32,737 nt of DNA from a bacterium (GTDB taxonomy: Bacteria; Pseudomonadota; Alphaproteobacteria; Rhizobiales; JAKIUO01). Both the position numbers and the translations under genes were made by a program. The stretch is taken from assembly GCA_024228495.1 (NCBI GenBank), contig JAAETJ010000907.1, forward strand, positions 1 through 32,737, in the 5' to 3' direction. The first letter of the stretch is position 1; every line of letters begins with the position of its first letter. Of this stretch, positions 8,437 through 17,388 are shown piece after piece. A model generated the notes under the pieces. The model was given only the letters and a program-made list of their open reading frames with translations, was not told where the DNA came from and made no database searches.

Positions 8437-8726
8437 TGTCAGAACTCTCGATCAGCATTGGTGAACTTACCGCTGATGTCAGCGGCGGACTGGTAGATGA
8501 AAGCCGTATCGATATGACATTACGTAGTGCGCTGAGGTTATTATCAGAGAGATTACGCGCTTCGCCATTTGCACGTGATCCCGAGGCACTGGCGCTGGTG
8601 CTGACGTCTTTACAGATCTCGGATATATCAGCTGATGCCTGGGTCGGGCAACGAGGCGCTGAACGAGTGGCTGACGCACTATATCAACAGCTCAGTTCAC
8701 AACTTTCTTCGAAGCTAAGGTCATGA
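8436..8726 (+). CDS. small conserved-context eCIS protein, function unknown
   Basis: This 96-aa protein starts at the ATG that overlaps the AAA+ stop codon (TAATG at 8434-8438). GAGGAAG lies 6-12 bases upstream, so I prefer this start to the in-frame ATG at 8415. It begins with a strand motif (ISISIGELTADV) followed by an amphipathic helix (LRSALRLLSERLRAS) and ends in another helix (GAERVADALYQQLSSQL). A small protein of this layout next to the eCIS ATPase recurs in other eCIS operons, as I recall, but it has no established function. It overlaps the next gene by four bases. Confidence 0.72.
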   Translation: MSELSISIGELTADVSGGLVDESRIDMTLRSALRLLSERLRASPFARDPEALALVLTSLQISDISADAWVGQRGAERVADALYQQLSSQLSSKLRS

Positions 8727-9403
8727 CTGACACCATCAATCTGCAACGTGGTGCCTTTGCGGTTTTTGAGCCGGATGACACACAGACCATGTCGCGTTTT
8801 ATTCCTTTTCGTTTTAATCCTGAAGTGCTGTCTCGACAGTTATCAGTCGAACAGGCTCAGGGTTCAGGAGGACAGACGATAGCGCAATCTCAGGGTGGTG
8901 GTTCGGATTCGGATGAACAAGGATCCGATGCAGATAGTGGTTCATTAAAAGAAGCCTTAACGGTATTATTGCGTTTTGATCTTGCAGATCGTGAGGAAGC
9001 TTCTTCGGGTATCCCGACAGAATATGGTGTGTTGCCTGAAGTCTCAGCGCTGGAAGACCTGCTGCATCCTGCAGAGAGTGAAGCCGATCAGGCGTCAGAC
9101 GGATCAGAGCCGGTGCAGGCTCGACCGCGACGACCGACGGTGCTGTTCATCTGGGGTGAACGACGCGTTATGCCGATAAAGATTACCGGTATTACCGTGA
9201 ACGAGACCATGTTCAACGCCCAGCTTTATCCGATTCGAGCCGAGGTAGAGATTTCACTGGAGAGTCTGTCTGAATCAGATGCAAGAGATAACACGCGTGT
9301 CTCATCTTCACTGGAGTTTACCGCGAGTAATCGTCGCAAGATGGCAAAAATTTACCTTGATACGACTGCAGATCAGGGCTCTAACGTTAATTTACCAGAA
9401 TAG
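8723..9403 (+). CDS. CIS tube/adaptor protein (Afp7-like N-terminal domain)
   Basis: This 226-aa protein matches the contractile injection system tube-protein domain (CIS_tube), which joins the inner tube to the central hub. Typical elements are FIPFRFNPEVLSRQLSVEQ (about 26-44), LRFDLADREE, and the C-terminal block TVLFIWGERRVMPIKITGI, TVNETMFNAQLYPIRAEV, ISLESL. Residues about 45-72 are an acidic, Ser/Gly-rich loop. In Afp7 and many homologues this domain is fused to a LysM domain. Here the protein stops after the tube domain and the LysM part is the next gene. It overlaps the previous gene by four bases. Confidence 0.87.
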   Translation: MTDTINLQRGAFAVFEPDDTQTMSRFIPFRFNPEVLSRQLSVEQAQGSGGQTIAQSQGGGSDSDEQGSDADSGSLKEALTVLLRFDLADREEASSGIPTEYGVLPEVSALEDLLHPAESEADQASDGSEPVQARPRRPTVLFIWGERRVMPIKITGITVNETMFNAQLYPIRAEVEISLESLSESDARDNTRVSSSLEFTASNRRKMAKIYLDTTADQGSNVNLPE

Positions 9404-9414
9404 GGAGTTTCGAA

Positions 9415-9693
9415 ATGCCAATAAATATCCGAAGTCGATACGCCAGGACACCTACATTGCAATGGCTGCGTCTTGATGGGTCCAGAGTTGATTTGATTGA
9501 CATCGAACCGCGTCCAGTACGTCAGGGGGTATTGAAGTTAATGGCGACTGACGGAGACAGGCTCGATCTTCTTGCTTATCGCTATCATCGTGATTCATTA
9601 AAGTTCTGGAAAATTGCTGATGCCGCACCTGAAATGGATCCGTTTGACGCAATACAGACGGGTGCACGATTAACCATACCACCGGATAAGTAG
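9415..9693 (+). CDS. LysM-like baseplate adaptor protein
   Basis: This 92-aa protein has a LysM-type C-terminal half: DGDRLDLLAYRYHRDSLKFW, then KIADAA, and a final strand AIQTGARLTIPP. It matches the layout of phage tail and Afp7 LysM domains (gp53-like), which fasten the tube initiator to the wedge rather than bind peptidoglycan. The first 40 residues, including RYARTPTLQWLRLDGS, are strand-rich. It begins 11 bases after the CIS_tube gene behind AGGGAG. It is best read as the separated C-terminal module of an Afp7-type protein. Confidence 0.8.
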   Translation: MPINIRSRYARTPTLQWLRLDGSRVDLIDIEPRPVRQGVLKLMATDGDRLDLLAYRYHRDSLKFWKIADAAPEMDPFDAIQTGARLTIPPDK

Positions 9694-9704
9694 GGAGTTC
9701 TGCA

Positions 9705-10850
9705 ATGGCAAGTGGACGGTTTGCAATTTACATCGACGGAGAGCGCCTGCCGAATCCGGTACAAAGTCGCCTGGCCGAACTTGAGTTACGCGAAGCTGAT
9801 AATGCGAAGTCGACAATGCGACTTCGATTCACTCTGGCACAAAAAGCCGAAGGAAGTTTTGCCGTACTCGATGATGACGTGTTTGAAGCCGGCATGGAGC
9901 TTTCACTAGAACTGTCTTCACCGGGCGGTACTCCACAAAGAGTGTTTACGGGATATCTTGCCTATCTGCGACCACACTTTGAAGGTATTGAATCAAACGC
10001 CTATCTTGATGTTTTGGCATTTGATGCGGCCATGGTACTAGATGCAGAAGAGCGGGTGACCAGTTACCCAGATTCATCGGATTCCGAAGCAGCAGAAATA
10101 ATTCTAGGTCGATATGGAATTGATATAGAGGCAGACGATAGTGGTGTGCGCTGGACTGAGGATGACCGTTTACTAATTCAACGCGATACTGACTGGGATT
10201 TTTTACTTCGTCTTGCACGTCGCAATGGTTATGTTGTTTATTTTGAACCGGATTCGGCGAGTGGTTCACCTCGGTGTCGATTTGGCGCGGCGAAGCTTGA
10301 TGATGAACCACAGGCTGATCTCATCATCATTCGTGACAATAATAATCTTAACTGGATAGATTTTCAGATAGCTCATGACCAGCCCATACGTCGTATCGCT
10401 GCTGGGATTAATCCAGTAAGCAAACAGATAGTAAGAGCTGATACGAATTCGGAGGCAGAAGTCACTGGTGAGTCACTTTACGTTGAAGAATCAGAGCAAG
10501 GGTTGATTAGAGCAGGTGCCGAAGCAGTGCAACGATTTGTTCGTTCACCGGTTCCGGATGATTCTGCAATTAATGCGACAGCAGCGGGCCTGTCAGCAGA
10601 GGATCATATGGTGATCGAAGCACGCGGTGAACTTGACCCGACTCTTTATCGAGGTCTTCTCCGTGCCCATAGAAACGTTCTGATAAAAGGCGTTGGAGAT
10701 CGATTGACGGGTGTTTATTACGTTCACTCTGTCCGGACAGTACAAAAAGAAGGTACATTGACACAAAGTTTCGTGGCGGTATCAAATGCATTGGGACGCA
10801 GCGGTAATGAAGCGTTTGGTCAGTCAGCGGAAGAGGAGCCTGCAACATGA
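9705..10850 (+). CDS. gp27-like baseplate hub protein (Afp8/VgrG N-terminal type)
   Basis: This 381-aa protein matches the phage late-control D/gp27-like hub family. In Afp8 and VgrG the same fold is the N-terminal half of the spike protein, and its trimer joins the hexameric tube to the trimeric tip. Visible signatures are FAIYIDGERLPNP at the start, VFTGYLAYLRPHFE, YLDVLAFDAAM, IQRDTDWDFLLRLARRNGY (residues about 164-182) with the VYFEPDS strand after it, and the ending KGVGDRLTGVYYVHSVRT. The OB/spike part is on the next gene, which overlaps by four bases, so hub and spike are split as in T4 (gp27 + gp5) rather than fused. Confidence 0.9.
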   Translation: MASGRFAIYIDGERLPNPVQSRLAELELREADNAKSTMRLRFTLAQKAEGSFAVLDDDVFEAGMELSLELSSPGGTPQRVFTGYLAYLRPHFEGIESNAYLDVLAFDAAMVLDAEERVTSYPDSSDSEAAEIILGRYGIDIEADDSGVRWTEDDRLLIQRDTDWDFLLRLARRNGYVVYFEPDSASGSPRCRFGAAKLDDEPQADLIIIRDNNNLNWIDFQIAHDQPIRRIAAGINPVSKQIVRADTNSEAEVTGESLYVEESEQGLIRAGAEAVQRFVRSPVPDDSAINATAAGLSAEDHMVIEARGELDPTLYRGLLRAHRNVLIKGVGDRLTGVYYVHSVRTVQKEGTLTQSFVAVSNALGRSGNEAFGQSAEEEPAT

Positions 10851-11527
10851 CCTTCAATGAACTGGCACGAATGTTTGAAGACCTGGTGTCAAGCCGCTGG
10901 TATGGTAAGTATGAAGGCGTAGTGGTTGATGTCGATGACCCGAAATTGATTGGTCGATTGCGGGCGAAGGTGCCGGAAGTATTTGGTGAAAACCAGGAGT
11001 CTGGTTGGGCGTTACCCTGCGCTCTCTTTGGTGGTGGAAAGAATCGCGGGTTCTACGTGTTGCCCGATATTGGCGACACCGTGTGGATTGAATTTGCCGC
11101 AGGGGATCCAGGACGACCAATCTGGGCAGGAGCTTTCTGGGGTGCACCTGATAGTTCCGGCGGTCAGGATGATCTGGCTTCAGAAACCGGTGCTGAAACC
11201 CCGGAAGCAGCCGATGGCGCTGCCGCACCTGGACAATATGTATTAAGAACGTCGTCAGGTCACGTGATTTCACTCGATGATGAAGGTGGTATTGTTGTTG
11301 TTGCCGAGGCCTCGGGTACAGAGCTGCGATTGAATGCAAAAGGCGAAGTCATAATTACGGCAGATAAGATAAAACTTGGCGCTGATGCCAGTGAAAAACT
11401 GGTGCTGGGGGATGCCTTTAAACAACTGTTTAACAGTCATATACATCCTACCGGAGTAGGTCCCTCGGGCGCGCCAGTTAAGCCGATGGCTGCATCACAT
11501 CTATCCAGCGTTTCAAAGACGGAATAG
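10847..11527 (+). CDS. gp5/baseplate V-like spike protein
   Basis: This 226-aa protein is a phage baseplate assembly protein V/gp5-type spike. Residues 18-105 form the OB fold (YEGVVVDVDDPKLIGRLRAKV, shortened here to its core VDDPKLIGRLRAKV; GFYVLPDIGDTVWIEFAAGD; PIWAGAFWG). After an acidic Ala/Gly-rich linker (about 107-130) comes a strand-repeat region (HVISLDDEGGIVVVAEASG, LRLNAKGEVIITADKIKLG) that would make a short trimeric beta-prism. The end carries the FNSHIHPTGVGPSGAP motif common in phage V proteins. No lysozyme domain or effector extension is present, so puncture is mechanical. It overlaps the hub gene by four bases. Confidence 0.9.
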   Translation: MTFNELARMFEDLVSSRWYGKYEGVVVDVDDPKLIGRLRAKVPEVFGENQESGWALPCALFGGGKNRGFYVLPDIGDTVWIEFAAGDPGRPIWAGAFWGAPDSSGGQDDLASETGAETPEAADGAAAPGQYVLRTSSGHVISLDDEGGIVVVAEASGTELRLNAKGEVIITADKIKLGADASEKLVLGDAFKQLFNSHIHPTGVGPSGAPVKPMAASHLSSVSKTE

Positions 11528-11547
11528 ACCAGGGCAGGGCAAAATTT

Positions 11548-12012
11548 ATGTTAGTTCCTACAGTACTTGCAACGAATCTGGAAAATCAATGGCTCCCTGG
11601 TGGTGATGGTCCATTTGCGGATAATGTTCAGCAATCCGCTGACAAATTAGCAAGCGTTATTGCCAACTGGTTTGCACAGGCACAGGCTGCCAGCTTTCCC
11701 TGTAGTACGGCCATGGTACGAAAATCACAGTTAATGGCGCAGTTAATACCTGCACTGGATGCAAAGGATGCACAGCTTTCCGGGATACAAATAGCGCAGG
11801 CGTTTATGGCTTATGTTGCAGGCCAGTCTTTTGGTGTAGGCATAGCAGCACCACCCGCAGCGGCAGCAGGTCCCATGATAGCTAGTAGTTTTGCTAACCT
11901 TGAACAGCCGCAGTCAGCACGGGCACAAACGATCGCAACTGCGTTACATCTCATGGCGTTAAGTAGCATTGTTTCATTCCCGATACCACCATTTGCTTCA
12001 CCGGTCTTTTAA
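11548..12012 (+). CDS. unknown 154-aa protein in the spike-wedge interval
   Basis: I do not recognise this family. The protein is Ala/Gln-rich and probably mostly helical, with the N-terminal motif NQWLPGGDGPFADNVQQSA, a central helix (MAQLIPALDAKDAQLSGIQ), a small-residue stretch AAPPAAAAGP (about 99-108) and a hydrophobic end SSIVSFPIPPFASPVF. It has no signal peptide and no PAAR-type motif. It lies between the spike and gp25 genes. In many related clusters this region holds the PAAR tip protein, so a tip-associated or baseplate-accessory role is possible but unproven. The RBS is weak (CAGGGCAGGGC upstream). Confidence 0.7.
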   Translation: MLVPTVLATNLENQWLPGGDGPFADNVQQSADKLASVIANWFAQAQAASFPCSTAMVRKSQLMAQLIPALDAKDAQLSGIQIAQAFMAYVAGQSFGVGIAAPPAAAAGPMIASSFANLEQPQSARAQTIATALHLMALSSIVSFPIPPFASPVF

Positions 12013-12025
12013 AAGGAGAACTTGC

Positions 12026-12424
12026 ATGGCTAATCGTTACATAGCATCACCTTTTGCGCTGGGGCCTGCACTCGCCTTATCCGGGGGTGAGGCTCGTCGT
12101 GAAGGTATCACGGAAACACTGGATGCAGATCAGCATTTATACGACAAAATCATTGCCGTGCTATTTACCATTCCAGGTGAGCGGGTTAACCGGCCAAGGT
12201 TCGGTGCTGGTTTGAATCGTTCTGCGTTTGATAATATTTCACCGCTGGCCAGTTCGGCGATTGAATATCGTATTCGAGAATCGCTGTCGCGTGATGTTGG
12301 CGAAGAAATTATTTTGGAAGATATTCTGGTCAAATTCGATGATGCGGATGGTGTACTGGTTGTCCTAATTGATTACTTACGTCGTGAAGATCGATCGCCG
12401 AATCGACTGGAGATCGTTATATGA
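12026..12424 (+). CDS. gp25-like baseplate wedge protein (Afp9-like)
   Basis: This 132-aa protein is a GPW/gp25 family wedge component, the small protein that nucleates sheath assembly at the baseplate. The signature is IIAVLFTIPGERVNRPRFG (about 45-63), followed by GLNRSAFDN and EYRIRESLSRDVGEEIILED. I use the ATG at 12026 because AAGGAG lies at 12013-12018. An in-frame ATG at 11969 would give a 19-residue unrelated extension inside the previous gene. It overlaps the next gene by four bases. Confidence 0.93.
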   Translation: MANRYIASPFALGPALALSGGEARREGITETLDADQHLYDKIIAVLFTIPGERVNRPRFGAGLNRSAFDNISPLASSAIEYRIRESLSRDVGEEIILEDILVKFDDADGVLVVLIDYLRREDRSPNRLEIVI

Positions 12425-14838
12425 CCAGTAAGACAGGGTCAGGTGTGACGTGGGAGGAAGCCGAAATTGATCTGGCGGCGTGGCAGGGACTGCGTAGCCT
12501 TCGCTTTGCCACAGTGCCTTCTGCAGGTTTTGAAGTCGAATTAGTTGCCACACTGGCCCGTGCTGCAAATGGTATTTCCGCGGGCGATGTACAGATCACA
12601 ACACCTGACGGTCAGCTGAACGGCTTTGATGTACAGTTTATTGCTGACGAGATACGCATTCTGTTTCCCACGCGAGGTGCTCGAGGTACTCACTCTGTAA
12701 TCTTGAATAGTGGCGGAGTGGATCCGTTGCACCCTTTTTTTTCTGAAGCCAGTTTTGATTTCTTTATCGACTGTCCGGCAGGCGATTGTCGCGTTGGTCC
12801 CGTTATGGACACAACGGCTGGTCTGGCAGAACCAGCGATTGATCTTACTGCGAAAGATTTCACCGGTTTTATGCGTGTTGGTTCAGACTGGGCACTGGCG
12901 ACCGATGCAAACTGGTCGGATTTATCAACCGCCAGCGCAGAACGCATGCTGGTGGAGTTACTGGCGCATCATGCCGATATGTTGTCCCTGCATCAGGACA
13001 GGGTAGTACAGGAAGCTTTTATCGACACCGCACGTGAACGTCTTGCGGTGAAGCGGCATGGTTCATTGCTGGGCGTGGAAATTGCACAGGGTGGATCAGC
13101 AAATACCGTGGTGGCGATAGATGTTGGTGCCGCCGGTTATTTACCGGTCCAATGTCCCATCGTCCGGCTTGAAGAGGGTGGCGAACAGACTATTGGTTTC
13201 GAGACGACTGATGCAGTATTTCTTGATCCTGACTGGAATGCTGGTCTGGAAGACATTGCCGATGCAGGCCTACTGCGGGTTGCTGCATGGCCTGGAGCAT
13301 CGGATGCGATCACCGCCAGCGGTGCTACACGAATGCTTTTGCTTGGCTGGGATTTACAGCTCTCACCTGGCCAACGCATTGGGTTGATTCAGGGTAGTCA
13401 GTCACACGTTGCTACGCTGATTTCTGTTAACGAATACGAAGCGCCGGGCTGGACCGATGATCCGGTGAATGTTTCGACGACAGTACTCCGGCGTGTCACG
13501 GAAGTGGTCTGGGATCAGCCGACCCTCACAGATTTTTCACCCTGGGTAGATCCTGCCGAATTACCATTTCTCATCACGGCAAATCTGGTGGATGCTGTTC
13601 ATGGTACTCGAAAACGTGCGAGCAATAGCCCGGGAACAGGTGATGTTCCGCTCTCCGGCGGCAGGCGTGACTGTGTGTTTGCCGAAGAGAGTAGCGGTAC
13701 CGGGCCTTTAATCAGGGCGCTTCGAACCCCGGAAGAAAATATATTACATGATGCAAAATCAGATCGGCCACAACTCTCAATCAATATCGATGGTCAGCCC
13801 TGGAGCTGGGAGACACACCTTTGGGGATCGGCAGGTTTTGATCAACATTTCACAACTGAACGTGAAGAAGATAGTTCCGTCTGGTGTTTGTTTGGTGACA
13901 GTGAGCGAGGGGCCGCAGTGCAGGCGGCGAACGGACCGGCACTACCGGATAGTGCGACAACGAAAATAGAAGTGGAATATTTGGTCGGTGATCCGGCGAC
14001 AGGCAATGTTTCGCCGTTCGCGTTAAATGGTGTTGGTACTCATCCTTTTGACATAACCGTTAATAATGCCATATCCGACCTAGCGATACGTGCGGTAGTC
14101 AATGTTACTGCGGGTGTCGGTGGAGAGCGACCGGTTTCTCTGGATGCAGCACGGCTCGCGATACCAGAAAGTATTACTCACCCACCGCTTGAACGTGCAG
14201 TAACCTTACAGGATTATGCCGCTGCCGCATTAACAGTGGCCGGGGTTTCGCAGGCAGCCGCGAAGTTGATTGGCGGCCTGTTTAATACTATTGGCATACT
14301 TGTTGCTCCTGAAGATACAGATGAACTAAGTGAAGAACTGGCGGTTGAAGTTTACCGGGTGATTGACCAACTGCGTATGGCGGGTCGCGAACATATAGTC
14401 CAGGCACCGGATTATGTACCTCTCGATATTGCATTACTGGTTTGCCCGACAGCTGAAGCAGGCGTTGCTGAAACGCGCCAGGCTGTCCGAGATGCACTGA
14501 GTGCAAAACCTGAAAATACAGACGGATTTTTTCATCGCAGCAACCTCGACTTTGGATCCGACATCATGTTGTCTGATGTACTGGCGGCCGTGCAGCGACA
14601 ACCTGCTATCAGTGCAGTTAAGGCGCTGCAATTCCGCCCGCTGCGTGACAGCAATGGATTAGCAACACGTCAGGCGATTGAACTGGGGCCGACGGAAGTT
14701 GCACAGTTCTCGGCCGATGAAGCGAAACCAGAAAAAGGTCGGCTCACGATTCGTATACAGGGTATCGATCCGTCAATACCTCCCGGTGCATTTTCTGTGG
14801 CCAGTCCGCCCGCCGAGCTTTCTGGAGGTATCGTATGA
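12421..14838 (+). CDS. gp6/Baseplate_J-like wedge protein (Afp11-like)
   Basis: This 805-aa protein matches the large eCIS and phage 'putative baseplate assembly protein' family, related to T4 gp6, that builds the ring around the hub. Residues about 141-218 carry the hallmark DLTAKDFTGFMR, then RMLVELLAHHADMLSLHQD, AFIDTARERLAVKRHGSLL. The middle is a strand-rich insert. The C-terminal half has Baseplate_J features: VTLQDYAAAALTVAGVSQA, later APDYVPLDIALLVCPTAE and DGFFHRSNLDFG, SDVLAAVQRQPAISAVK. The N-terminal 115 residues look like an added small beta domain. It overlaps both neighbours by four bases. A direct role in sheath contraction triggering is inferred from gp6. Confidence 0.88.
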   Translation: MTSKTGSGVTWEEAEIDLAAWQGLRSLRFATVPSAGFEVELVATLARAANGISAGDVQITTPDGQLNGFDVQFIADEIRILFPTRGARGTHSVILNSGGVDPLHPFFSEASFDFFIDCPAGDCRVGPVMDTTAGLAEPAIDLTAKDFTGFMRVGSDWALATDANWSDLSTASAERMLVELLAHHADMLSLHQDRVVQEAFIDTARERLAVKRHGSLLGVEIAQGGSANTVVAIDVGAAGYLPVQCPIVRLEEGGEQTIGFETTDAVFLDPDWNAGLEDIADAGLLRVAAWPGASDAITASGATRMLLLGWDLQLSPGQRIGLIQGSQSHVATLISVNEYEAPGWTDDPVNVSTTVLRRVTEVVWDQPTLTDFSPWVDPAELPFLITANLVDAVHGTRKRASNSPGTGDVPLSGGRRDCVFAEESSGTGPLIRALRTPEENILHDAKSDRPQLSINIDGQPWSWETHLWGSAGFDQHFTTEREEDSSVWCLFGDSERGAAVQAANGPALPDSATTKIEVEYLVGDPATGNVSPFALNGVGTHPFDITVNNAISDLAIRAVVNVTAGVGGERPVSLDAARLAIPESITHPPLERAVTLQDYAAAALTVAGVSQAAAKLIGGLFNTIGILVAPEDTDELSEELAVEVYRVIDQLRMAGREHIVQAPDYVPLDIALLVCPTAEAGVAETRQAVRDALSAKPENTDGFFHRSNLDFGSDIMLSDVLAAVQRQPAISAVKALQFRPLRDSNGLATRQAIELGPTEVAQFSADEAKPEKGRLTIRIQGIDPSIPPGAFSVASPPAELSGGIV

Positions 14839-17387
14839 GTCGCCCACCTGTCTATCGTCGAACCGGTAGTCCAAGAGCATTGGCTAAATCCGGCGTTGGG
14901 CAACAGCGATACTTTGGAGATAGTTTTGCCGAGCTGGTTAATATTACAGAGCAACTAGCGCGTGATGAACACGGCACTGAAATTCCCACCAAAGTTCGAA
15001 GCCTGGCGCGTACCCTGGTTGAGATTCCTGCTCTGTTTGCACACATACTGGGTGAGCACCAGAGTCTGTATGCGGCAGAAGCGTTTCTACCAACCGCTAG
15101 TTCACCAAGAAGTTTGTTTCGACACGCGCGACGTTTGTCGTATAAGCCGGATCCCGGTGTCGCGGCCAAAGGGCTGGCCGCGTTTGTTGTTAAGGAAGGT
15201 TTGTCCGGCACAGTTGATAAGGGGCTGGCGTTAGCTTCATCGCCACGAGGTGAACTGAAATCACAAACTTACGAAACGCTGGATGATGTTCATGTCGACG
15301 CCGAATGGAACAAGATGCAAGTGGCAGATGCGAACATAGCCACCCCCATTGTTTTCGATGGCCATGACATTATTGATTTGCCGTTGAGTGAGCGTCATGA
15401 TCTGGAATTAGGTGAAGTCGCCTTACTTGAGGGTCAGGGCAAGTTCGCGGTGGTTACCGTCGTTGATAGCCTGGAAGATGCTGAAGAACCTATGGTCCGA
15501 TTGCGACGAATGACGAATAGCGATGTCGCCACAGGTAGCTGGCCGGCCTACTCGTCGGTTTCCCCTTATCGTCTGCTGGTTCAGCCGCGACTAGAGACGA
15601 GAATATTCGGCTGGGATGCCGATAGCCGAACTTATCCACTCGCAGAAGTTTCAAATCCCATGGCGTATACCCCGCCCGCTACTACTGATTTGTCACCCAG
15701 TACCGGTTATGAAATTTTACCAGCGCCATCAACGGCCGGTTCAGAATTGTATCTGGAGTCTGCAATAGATTTACCTGATAACGGTAGTTATCTCGCCTTG
15801 ATGCAGGGAATGGATGCAACGCCATACGCTCTAAGCAGTTCGACAGAGCGTTCAGTTCTGTTTAAGCGAGGCGTACGTGTTTCTACACCAACGGTGACAG
15901 GTAATTCGATTGACGGATTTGTAATTTCGACGGCAACGACCGAATTGGTTGAATCGAGTGCGGGTGGGCGAACTACTGGAATGGTGCTCACCGACCTGGT
16001 CACCGGTAGTGAAGAAGACTGGGAGGAGTATCCTCTTGATGTCACCGTATTGGGTGACTGGGGAAAGGTGCTGGGGGTTGCACCGACGCAACCTAACCCG
16101 CAGGCAATGACTAGTGAGGTTTGTTTTTCAACAGACCTTTCTCTAATGCGACCGGGACGCCGTGTTATTTTAGAGTCAACCACGACTGAGCTGGCAGCGT
16201 CAGCGATGATCACAAAAATACTTGAACCAACCGCCACGGAAAGTCGCTGGCGAATGACATTGCAAATGGAAGAGGGTGCTGTCATTGGTGATTTTGCAAA
16301 AGGTATGACGAATATACTGGCTAATGTCGCGTCAGTTTCGCATGGTGAAAGCAGGACGGAAGCCATTGGTAGTTCGGATGGAGCCAGTCCTTACCAGGTA
16401 TTCGATATCAAGAAATCACCCGTCACTAATATTAATGGTGCCATTGGTGCAGAGATAGAACTGGAAGTCCGTGTGAATGGCGTGCTCTGGGAATTAAAGG
16501 AAGATTTTTATGGTGTCGATTCTGATGCTCGTGTTTTACGATATGAACGTGATGCTGATCAACAGGTGTCCATCCATTGCGGTGGTGAAGGCAAAGCCGC
16601 GATACCGCCTGCGGGTAAACGAAATATAGAAGCGAGTTACCGTGTCGGCCTTGGTGTAATAGGTGATGCCGAGACAGGGCGCGTTAGCCGAATAAAAAAG
16701 GCATCGCCTATTTTAGACTCGGTTCGCAATCCACTTTCAGTAAGTGGGGGGACTGACCCGGCAGTGGCAGAAGATGTGCGCCGGCAGGCAGTACAACCAA
16801 TCGTTACTTTTGATCGAGCTGTGTCTGTTCAGGATCATGCTGATCTTGCTCTGCTGTTTGATGGCGTAGCGCGAAGTTCTGCCCGCTGGATTAGTGGCGG
16901 CGGGGTAGAATTGGTCGCTGCAGATGCCCAGGGTGAAGCGATAGCGGACACAGAAGCGCTGAGAGGTTTTCTCGAAGCACGTAGGGATAACAGTACGCCA
17001 CTCATACTCAGGTTGCCTCAGCCTGTTGATGTAACATGTCACTTTCGGGTTGAACGCGTTGCTACCTGGCTGGAAGATAGCGTACGTTTAATAACGCAGG
17101 ATGCATTATTCGGAGAGCTAGAGTTTGCTCCCGGTCTGTTTACTTTCGCAGCGCGTGAATTTAGCCAGCCGCAAAGTCTTAGTGGGGTTTATTCACATCT
17201 ACTGGATTTAGAGGCAGTGGCCGCTGTACAGGCTGAAGTTTTTGATCACACTGGAGTTGTTGATGTAAAGGATATTATTCATGCGGCCAGTTTTCAGTGG
17301 TTGCGTTTATTGTCACAAAATTGCGAGATTGAAGTTGTAGATCCAGGGTCTTTACTGGTGGTTGCACTTGAAGAGGGAGGTAGCTGA
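14835..17387 (+). CDS. second large Baseplate_J-like wedge protein (Afp12-like position)
   Basis: This 850-aa protein is a second gp6-type wedge component. Residues about 27-105 echo the previous protein's hallmark (SLARTLVEIPALFAHILGEH, SLYAAEAFLPTASSPRSLFR, HARRLSYKPDPG). The C-terminal third has a clear Baseplate_J segment: ILDSVRNPLSVSGGTDPAVA, EDVRRQAVQPIVTFDRAVSV, QDHADLALLF, ending with a V-rich sheet. The middle holds several strand-rich repeats starting with VALLEGQGKFAVVTVVD and related hydrophobic strands. Position corresponds to Afp12, the partner of Afp11 in the wedge. The gene overlaps the previous one by four bases and is followed two bases later by a GTG start. Confidence 0.82.
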   Translation: MSRPPVYRRTGSPRALAKSGVGQQRYFGDSFAELVNITEQLARDEHGTEIPTKVRSLARTLVEIPALFAHILGEHQSLYAAEAFLPTASSPRSLFRHARRLSYKPDPGVAAKGLAAFVVKEGLSGTVDKGLALASSPRGELKSQTYETLDDVHVDAEWNKMQVADANIATPIVFDGHDIIDLPLSERHDLELGEVALLEGQGKFAVVTVVDSLEDAEEPMVRLRRMTNSDVATGSWPAYSSVSPYRLLVQPRLETRIFGWDADSRTYPLAEVSNPMAYTPPATTDLSPSTGYEILPAPSTAGSELYLESAIDLPDNGSYLALMQGMDATPYALSSSTERSVLFKRGVRVSTPTVTGNSIDGFVISTATTELVESSAGGRTTGMVLTDLVTGSEEDWEEYPLDVTVLGDWGKVLGVAPTQPNPQAMTSEVCFSTDLSLMRPGRRVILESTTTELAASAMITKILEPTATESRWRMTLQMEEGAVIGDFAKGMTNILANVASVSHGESRTEAIGSSDGASPYQVFDIKKSPVTNINGAIGAEIELEVRVNGVLWELKEDFYGVDSDARVLRYERDADQQVSIHCGGEGKAAIPPAGKRNIEASYRVGLGVIGDAETGRVSRIKKASPILDSVRNPLSVSGGTDPAVAEDVRRQAVQPIVTFDRAVSVQDHADLALLFDGVARSSARWISGGGVELVAADAQGEAIADTEALRGFLEARRDNSTPLILRLPQPVDVTCHFRVERVATWLEDSVRLITQDALFGELEFAPGLFTFAAREFSQPQSLSGVYSHLLDLEAVAAVQAEVFDHTGVVDVKDIIHAASFQWLRLLSQNCEIEVVDPGSLLVVALEEGGS

Positions 17388-17388
17388 C

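Noticed and set aside
15788-16366. Minus-strand open frame of 192 codons
   Set aside because: Mirror of the second wedge protein, Ser/Thr/Pro/Val-rich, without motif or RBS.
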